From the NCBI RefSeq assembly GCF_030272615.1, contig NC_081413.1, positions 719,279,867 to 719,343,866 of the forward strand: a DNA stretch of 64,000 nucleotides. Direction: 5' to 3'. This DNA comes from Cryptomeria japonica. Its lineage: Eukaryota; Streptophyta; Pinopsida; Cupressales; Cupressaceae. A model generated the notes under the pieces. The model did not search any database. It saw only the letters and a program-made list of their open reading frames with translations, and was not told the DNA's origin. Of this stretch, positions 57,683 through 64,000 are shown in pieces (within the stretch, counting starts at the first letter, position 1; every line of letters starts with the position of its first letter). Made by a program: the position numbers and the translations under genes.

Positions 57683-58866
57683 GAACCGGTTGTAGTCAAC
57701 CAAGTACCAGTAACAGTGTTCCTACACCGGTAGATGTAGATGTTGATACTGATGGAGATGAGGATGAAGAAGAAAAGAAAGAGGAATCTATTAAGACCAT
57801 TCCTTGGTATGTCAAGCTGAATCATTATCTTAAGCAGATCATAGGAGATAAGGATGCAGGAATCCTTACAAGAAGAAAGGTCAGAGAAAACTCATGTATG
57901 ATCTCTGAATTTGAGCCTAAATCATTCAAAGAGGCACATAAAGATGAAGAATGGATCAAGGCAATGGAAGAGGAACTTGACCAAATAGAGAGAAATGGTA
58001 CATGATCTTTGGTACCCAGACTGGAGCATAAAAATGTCATCGGTACCAAATGGGTTTTCAAAAATAAGCTAAATGAGGATGGCACAATTATTAGAAATAA
58101 AGCTAGACTGGTGTGTAAAGGATATGCCCAAGAAGAAGAAGAAGAAGACTATGGAGAAACCTTTTCTCCTGTAGCCAGATTGGAAGGAGTTTGTATGCTT
58201 CTTGCATATGCAGCTTTTAAAGGATTCAAAGTATATCAAATGGATGTAAAATCTACATTCCTAAATGGTGTACTTGAAGAGGAGGTGTATATAGAGAAAC
58301 CAGATGGGTTTTCCCTATCTGAAGATAGTGACATGGTGTGTAGGCTACATAAAGCCTTATATGGTCTAAAGTAGGCACCTAGAGCATGGTATGAACGCCT
58401 ACACTCCCATCTTGTGAAGATTGGATTTGAGAGAACAAGCGAAGATAGCAATATATACTTGAAATCTGAAGGAGATAAGATCCTAATCTATGAGGTATTT
58501 GTTGATGACATTATCTTTAGTGGAGATGACAAGATGAGTCATGAGTTTGCAGATGATATGAAGAAAGAGTTTGAGATGTCACTCATAGGGGAGATTAAGT
58601 TCTTCATTGGACTACAGATTCAACATGTGAAAGATAGAATCTTTATTACTCAGTCCAAGTATGTCAAAGAGGTGTTGAAGACCTTTGGCATGGAGGATAG
58701 AAAACCGGTTGGTACACCGATGGTGACCAATTGTAAAATATCCAAAAAGGATGACTCAACATTGGTTAATGAGAAGGAATATCGATCAATGATTGGTAAG
58801 TTGCATTATGTAGTGCATAGTAGACCAAATATTGCACATGTAGTTGGCATTACTGCAAGGTTCTAG
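57683..58866 (+). pseudogene. Element E reverse transcriptase
   Basis: After a frame change it shows [106 protein letters not shown](TAG)APRAWYERLHSHL, EVFVDDIIFSGDD (catalytic acids kept), FFIGLQIQ and MIGKLHYVVHSRPNIAHVVGITARF. Stops: a TGA at about 58003 (Trp in D), a TAG at about 58372 (Gln in D) and a TAG at 58864. A small in-frame GAA expansion lies in the EEEEE stretch. Confidence 0.92.
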
Positions 58867-59451
58867 AAAAGTCCAAGAGAATCCCACTTGGTTGCAGTCA
58901 AGTGAATTCTTAGGTATCTGAAGGGAACTGTTGATTATGGATTGTGGTATCCATATAGCAAGGATTTCAACTTGAAAGTATTCATAGATGCTGATTGGGC
59001 AGATAATGTGGATGACCGAAAGAGCACAACTAGTGGTGCATTCTTTCTTGGTGGTAGATTGGTCTCATGGATGAGTAAGAAGTAGAGTTGTATCTCTCAG
59101 TCTACAATGGAAGCAAAGTATGTTGCAGCTTTCATGAACTGCACTCAGACAATTTGGATGAAGCATGTATTAAATGGCTTCAAAGTTCCTGTATCTGAAC
59201 CAGTAAGTATATTTTGTGACAATACTAGTGCAATTAACATCTCCAAGAATCTGGTTTTACTTTCTAGAACCAAACACTTTGAGCTTAGGTATCATTTATT
59301 GAGGGAAAAGGTTCAAAACAAAGAGATTACACTAGAACATGTTTCGAGTAAGGAGCAGTTAGCAGACATATTCACCAAGCCTCTCCCAAAGGCTACATTT
59401 ATGTACTTAAGAGGTGAATTAGGGGTGCAGCCCCTTCATGAGGTGAACTAG
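58867..59451 (+). pseudogene. Element E RNase H
   Basis: LKVFIDADWADNVDDRKSTTSGAFFLGGRLVSWMSKK, then a TAG (Gln in D and A), then SCISQSTMEAKYVAAFMNC, VSIFCDNTSAINISKN, LADIFTKPLPKATF and the natural end LRGELGVQPLHEVN at 59451. A TGA near 58902 follows VAVK. The Glu of the EAEYV motif of D reads Lys here in part (MEAKYV keeps Glu at the first position). Confidence 0.9.
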
Positions 59452-59589
59452 AGGTATATGCTCCACATCAGTCAGCTATTGCATAGTCATATTTTTTTTT
59501 TCAGGATTCATGTGTTGAAGGATGCTACTCCTCAGGGGGAGCAGCATAATGGAACAGGGAAGCGTGTCCCTCCACTTTGGCATTGTTGT

Positions 59590-59604
59590 CAAAGGGGGAG
59601 AAGA
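59590..59604 (+). other. Upstream (second) polypurine tract of E
   Basis: CAAAGGGGGAGAAGAAG follows TTGGCATTGTTGT, 96 bp before the LTR-adjacent tract. Confidence 0.75.
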
Positions 59605-59685
59605 AGTGAAGCAAATAAGATATCTGTAGAAATTGGGGAAGAAGATGTGAAGCGGAGAGATATCTTTGTATATTGCCATCAATGC

Positions 59686-59698
59686 CAAAGGGGGAGAT
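59686..59698 (+). other. Polypurine tract of E at the 3' LTR
   Basis: CAAAGGGGGAGAT lies directly before TGTTGGCATT. The flanks AATGCCAA and TTGGCATT are perfect complements. Confidence 0.9.
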
Positions 59699-61162
59699 TG
59701 TTGGCATTATGTGAACCGGTATGAGGACATGATAACACTGTATGTTGTCATTGATATCAATATGCTGAAGAAGAGAGAATCGGTATAACATTGTGAACTG
59801 GTATATGTGCCAAAGTGAAGTGGTGTGTTTGTTCAAGGTGAACCGACATGTTGATATGGGAATTGGTACATGGAAGCTTTGTATGACTACCTATTGGTAG
59901 TCTCAACTTCAGGGTTTCCGGTTGAAGTGCTTCAAGCCTATGTGACTCAACCAGTGACTTTGTGTGATGGGTTAGCATTGTAATGAAGAACAAATCATGT
60001 TGCCATGTTAGCCTTGTTCGCGTGAAGGATCTTGCATGAAGGAGATTTTTCCTATCTACCTCAAGAATGTGCAAAGTCTGTAAATGGTGAAAATGCATGA
60101 TGGGTTATCAGGCGCCATGAAAGCGGTGGAAAGTGAATGATGGAGAACATCTTGAGATTGGTTCAAGACTATTGCATTTAATGCAATATGCTCAATGGTC
60201 AGGATTGAACCATTTGAATTGCTTAACCTAACAGGTTTAGGGTTTAGGGTTTATGCTACCGACTTGTCTATTTCCTATAAGGTCGATGTTGTGTTTCTTT
60301 CTAAGTTTGTTGGCAAAAGTTGTGTGTGTGTATCCAAGTGAAGAGATACGTGATTCTTGCTAGACTAGAGGAGAGAAGTGATACCTACAGAGTGTAAGTG
60401 CAGAAGGTGAAGAGGAGCTAAAGCGGATCTGCATTGGCATTGAGTGTTGTTACCAGATCATTATAATACCTATTGATCTCTAACCACTTCAATAGTTGGG
60501 AAATCCCTTAACAGGGTAGCTTTAACCATCTTACTGTAAATCCTTTAACAGGGTGACTCAAAACCATTGAGTTCTTGAAATCCTCTAACAAGGTAAGCTT
60601 TAACAGGGGTTTAACCCTTAACCGGGTATTCTAGCCAATCCTTAACCAAGTGATCCCTAACAGGATCAGTTCCTAACAGAACCTATTGTATCAGTCTTTA
60701 ACCGGACAAGGCTCCTAACAGAGCGGACGTCTAAAGAATTCAAAAATAGCTTGTGGGTATTCATCCCCAACGTGGTTTTTGCCAGTTGGGTTTCCACATG
60801 AAAAATCTGTGTGTCATTTGTGGTGTTATTCATGTGATGGTTTAAGTGATTTGTTTCTGAAGTTAAATCATGTTGATCTAGTTGTTTATATATTTTTGAT
60901 GATAGATTACCTGTTCATGCACTAGGGTGAAATGGAAATGAAGTATTAGATTGTATGAAAAGATAAGTGTCAACCGGTTTATGCTTGTCTCAGTTATTCT
61001 AGGTTTTGTCGATTCTACTCTGTTTAAGACTAGTGTTATTGTTTGTCTGCCAAAGCACAGTGTCTGCTGACAAACTAGTTTTAGGAATGTATTTTTGTTT
61101 GTACTGATTTACCCCCCCTCTCAGTACCAGTTTGGTACTATCCGTTCATCATTGAGTTATCA
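59699..61162 (+). repeat. 3' LTR of E (1464 bp)
   Basis: It runs from TGTTGGCATTATGTGAACCG to GAGTTATCA, then tttac. Array of stem-loops with (C/T)TAACA centres at about 60505-60725. C-run ACCCCCCCTCTCAGTACC near 61110. Several short open frames inside it mirror those of the 5' LTR and are not genes. Confidence 0.93.
60505..60725. repeat. Array of short stem-loops around a TAACA centre
   Basis: About ten units in 220 bp. Clear ones: CCC-TTAACA-GGG, GATCC-CTAACA-GGATC, GTTC-CTAACA-GAAC, GCTC-CTAACA-GAGC. The centre hardly changes, while the arms differ from unit to unit but stay complementary. Equivalent arrays lie in the A LTR (35025-35270), the D LTR (42990-43220, minus) and the E 5' LTR (46035-46163 and 54744-54850). 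Confidence 0.7.
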
Positions 61163-62368
61163 TTTACTATCTTTTGATAGAGAAAACCCATCCGGTTGCT
61201 GAATATACACTTCCTCTTCTAGGATTCCATTCAAATACACAGACTTCACATCCATCTAATAAACCTTAAATCCTTTGAATTCTACAAAAGCAAGTAGCAT
61301 TCAGACACCTTCTAGTCTAGCCATAGGAGAAAAGGTTTCTCCATAGTCTACTCCCTCTTCTTGAGCATATCCTTTGCATACAAGTCTTGCCTTGTTCCTC
61401 ACAACTGTACCTTCTTCATTTATCTTATTCCTGAAGACCCATTTGGTGCCTATGACATTCTTGTGTTCTGGTTTGGGTACCAAGGACCATGTTGCATTCT
61501 TTTCTATTTGGTCTAGTTCTTCTTCCATTGCCTTAATCCAGTCTTCATCTGTAAGTGCTTCTCTGGAAGTCTTAGGCTTCAATTCAGAAAACATGCAAGA
61601 GGTTTCTTTCACCTTTCTTCTTGTGAGTATCCCTACATCTTTATCTCCTATGATTTGCTTCAGATCATGATGTAGTTTCACATACCTAGGAATGACTCTA
61701 GCTGGTTTTGCTAGTTTTTCCTCTTCTTCTTCACCTACTGTAGCTTCTACCAATACAGGAACACTACGATCTTTACTTACTTCTTTCTTAACTGGCTCCC
61801 AGAAGGCTATACCCGATTCATCTTCCACTTCTTCATTGCAGGTTTCCTTAGGTTCCTTAGGGGATTCGTCAACCTTGATGTTGATACTCTCAACAATTTT
61901 ATGTGTTCTATTGTTGTAGCACTTGAGAGATTTTCTCTTAGTGGAATATCCCATAAATATTCCTTCATCACATTTAGCATCAAACTTTCTCAGATGCTCA
62001 CCTCTCTTGATATAACATTTACTACCAAACACTTTAAAATAACTCATAGTGGGATTTTTCCCAGTCCAATACTCATAAGGGGTTTTAACTGTACCTTTCT
62101 TGATGAGTATCAGGCTCATGGTATAGACTGCAGTGCTCACCACTTCTCTCCAAAAAGTGTGAGCTACCTTTCCTTGGATGAGAACTATTCTAGCTGCTTC
62201 AACTACAGTCCTATTATTTCTTTCTGCTATGCCATTTTGTTGTGGTATCCTTGTGGTAGACAACTGCCTCTTGATATTGCTATCTTCACAGTACTTGTTG
62301 AATTCATCAGAAGTGAATTCACCTCCTTGATCAGTTCTTAGGCATTTTATCTTTTGACCACTTTCCAA
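61163..62368 (-). pseudogene. Element D integrase and start of reverse transcriptase
   Basis: The integrase core opens with IKCLRTDQGGEFTSDEF, then IPQQNGIAERNNRTVVEAAR, TPYEYWTGKNP, DEGIFMGYSTKRKSLKCYNN, an acidic linker, VIPRYVKLHHD, and runs on into [41 protein letters not shown] and [22 protein letters not shown]. The open frame ends at 61301; RT codons continue to 61163, where E begins. The start near 62368 follows a small deletion that shifts frame against the protease part. It is the longest single open pol stretch of the copia copies. Confidence 0.92.
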
Positions 62369-62411
62369 ATGCCTTAGACTTGTCTTTCAAGAATGTGACC
62401 CACATCATTCT

Positions 62412-63416
62412 TCAGTAGTCATCAGTAAGAATCATGAAATACCTATCTCCCTGAATACTTCTATTTTTCATAGGACCACACAAATTAGTATGCACAAGAT
62501 CAAGCAAGTTTTCTGCTAAAAAGGACTTACCTTTGAAAGTTGAGGAAGACATATTCCCAAGTTGACATTCTCTGGACACAAAATTCTCTAGTTTGTTCAA
62601 CAAAGGCAATCCTCTTACTGCCTTGATCTTAATAGCCTTTAAAATATTATCAAAGTTCATATGACAAAGTCTCCTATGCCATATCCAACTGTCATCAAAC
62701 TTCGCCATCAGACACAGACTTATCTTGGCATTCAGTTGAAACAAGTTACCTCTGATTTGCTTACCAGTGGCAATAAGTTCACCATTTTTCCCAATTATAC
62801 TGCAGACTCCACCTTTGAACTCTAGAACAATTCCTTTATCATTTAGTTGAGCAACACTCAATAGGTTATGCTTAAGACCTTCTACCCAATAGACATCATC
62901 TGCACTACTCTTTCCATTCAGTGAGATAGATCCTTTACCTATCACCAAACATGGTGCATCATTGCCAAATCTGACAACACCTCCATCATATTCTTCTAGA
63001 GACAAAAAATTTCTCCGATCACGAGTCATGTGGTGAGAACAACCACTATGAATTATCCACTCATTAGAGTTGTCAATGCGAGAGACAAGGGCTTTCTTGT
63101 CAGACACTTCTTCCTTTACAGCTACAAATACTATGTCATCATTTTCTTCATCCTCAGATTCTTCATTAGTAACACCTTCATCCAATACAACAAGACAATT
63201 TCTTCTATTTCCTCCTTTATACTTTCTAAAACTCTCCTGTTTATCCTTATTCTCATTGTTAGGATAGTTAACAATTATATGTCCTATCTTATTGCAGGAA
63301 AAACATTTTAAAGGAAGCTTACCTCTGTATTTTCTAGTACCTTTTGGAAGTCTCTTGGCAAGAAGAGCTTCAAACTCTATCAGAATCTCTTCATCATCCA
63401 TACCTCTACTTTGCAT
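62412..63416 (-). pseudogene. Element D zinc knuckle, protease and integrase N-terminus
   Basis: An open frame of 334 codons: DDEEILIEFEALLAKRLPKGTRKYRGKL, a knuckle reading CFSCNKIGHIIVNY (the last Cys is Tyr), an acidic linker, a protease site reading WIIHSGCSHHMT where E and A have WIIDSG (the catalytic Asp is His), the GKGSISLNGKSSADDVYWVEGLKHNLLSVAQLND block, the zinc region WHRRLCHMNF..SREC (first Cys of CxxC is Ser), and the first core acid region LVHTNLCGP (Asp to Asn). Long and open, but with four key residues changed. Confidence 0.9.
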
Positions 63417-64000
63417 GGATTCATAACTGATACTTGCTTCTTTTCCTTTTCTGGTTGCTGCAATAGATGCTCTGAAAGCTGACTCAACTCATATGTAGTT
63501 AACTTGGCAATGATAGAGTCTAAGGATACCTTGGTTTTGTCAATAGACCTTAGTTCCTGAATAGAAGCAACTCTAATTACATAGACCGGTAACAATGATC
63601 TCAAGACTTTACTGACCATGGTGGCATCATCAATTGTTCCACCAGTGCTCTTGATATCTCCAACAATAGTCTTGATTCTTATGCCATATTGTTGAATGGT
63701 CTCACCTTCAACCATCCTCATGTGTTCAAATTTTCCTCTAAGGCTCTCTTCCTTAGCTTTCTTTACATGCTCATCACTACCATAAATAGTTTCTAATGTG
63801 TCCCATACATCTTAAGGAGTGTCCTTATCTTGTACATAAATGAACTCAATATCAGACAAACTACTAATAAGGGCTTCCATGACTTGCCCATTTTCTTGAA
63901 TCTCTCTTTTCTGATCATTGGTTAAAGTGCCAGTGGGAATTACATAGGCATTCTCAACATAGCTCCATTGTTGATCACCCAAACTCTTGATATAGATTTT
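63380..64000 (-). pseudogene. Element D gag, continuing off the right edge
   Basis: From the edge: a IKSLGDQQWSYVENAYVIPTGTLTNDQKRE-like start region, VMEALISSLSDIEF, a TAA near 63814 where E has Lys and Gln would be one step away, SLRGKFEHMRMVEGETIQQYGIRIKTIVGDI, VLRSLLPVYVIRVASIQELRSIDKTKVSLDSIIAKLTTYELS. A frameshift near 63470 sends the frame out of phase with the zinc knuckle before it stops at 63380. The gag ATG and the 5' LTR lie beyond the window. Confidence 0.88.

Larger units (their letters stand above)
45237..61162 (+). mobile_element. Ty1/copia element E, split by F
   Basis: E reads 5' LTR (45237-55280, with F inside), primer site, gag, protease, integrase, RT, RNase H, two polypurine tracts, 3' LTR (59699-61162). 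Without F the 5' LTR is about 1465 bp, against 1464 for the 3' LTR. It sits in the RT gene of D with tttac at 45232-45236 and again at 61163-61167. Gag to integrase is in one frame and RT to RNase H in another, so there is one net frameshift near 57690-57990 besides about eleven stop codons. Confidence 0.95.
42578..64000 (-). mobile_element. Ty1/copia element D, split by E, runs off the right edge
   Basis: From the right: gag (64000-63380), zinc knuckle/protease (63416-62412), integrase and start of RT (62368-61163), [E], rest of RT (45236-44698), RNase H (44676-44113), two polypurine tracts, 3' LTR (43877-42578). E is inserted in the RT gene with a perfect duplication tttac on both sides. 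The 5' LTR and D's own right-hand target duplication lie outside the window. D has lost its protease Asp and several frames, so it is inactive. Confidence 0.92.

Noticed and set aside
60505-60725. CRISPR-like array
   Set aside because: The units are short self-complementary words with no constant repeat/unique spacer pattern, and no cas genes exist here; the sequence is plant DNA.

Overview
The window is plant nuclear DNA made almost entirely of LTR retrotransposons inserted into one another, plus one decayed DNA-transposon gene. The lineages (Ty1/copia with iMet-type primer sites, Ty3/gypsy chromoviruses, a Tat/Athila-like protease), the telomere-like and (TA)n tracts, LTRs up to 4.5 kb and the dense nesting suggest a seed plant with a large genome, most likely a gymnosperm. 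That taxonomic guess is inference from family resemblance. I found no intact host gene, rRNA, tRNA or CRISPR. The only possible host coding sequence is a fragment at the left edge with a Lys-Pro repeat.

Layout. 1-292: start of an unknown minus-strand reading frame. 451-1816: a roughly 680 bp sequence duplicated in tandem. 2440-5235 (-): an hAT-type transposase gene in one continuous frame with nine stop codons. 5970-7977 (+): the 3' end of a chromovirus (G1: integrase tail, chromodomain, 3' LTR). It abuts tail-to-tail an almost complete minus-strand chromovirus (G2, 7979-15732).

From 15733 to the right edge lies one nest. Copia element A (+, 15733-42311) is split in its integrase by gypsy element B (-, 17979-31778, LTRs of 4.45 and 4.50 kb) and in its 3' LTR by element C (+, 35373-42057). 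After A's 3' LTR a second internal copy (A2) starts at once. It is cut at 42577 by copia element D (-, 42578 to past the right edge). D is split in its reverse transcriptase by copia element E (+, 45237-61162), and E is split in its 5' LTR by element F (+, 46164-54738). The order A, D, E, F is therefore a four-level insertion history. The junctions of B, C, E and F carry five-base target duplications, perfect for E (tttac) and with one or two mismatches for the others.

How they relate. A, C, D and E share the same ends: LTRs starting TGTTGGCA (one base changed in D), an iMet-type primer site where it can be seen, a C-run near the LTR end, and two near-identical polypurine tracts 90-170 bp apart. 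A, D and E encode gag and pol, now broken. C shares their ends but encodes no reverse transcriptase or integrase; it carries a coiled-coil/zinc-knuckle protein and a second protein I do not recognise. F also lacks reverse transcriptase and integrase and carries one long frame with a retropepsin and a G-patch. C and F look like non-autonomous elements moved by others and are the most interesting content. A further unexplained signal is an array of short stem-loops in the A, D and E LTRs whose arms change together around a fixed CTAACA-type centre.
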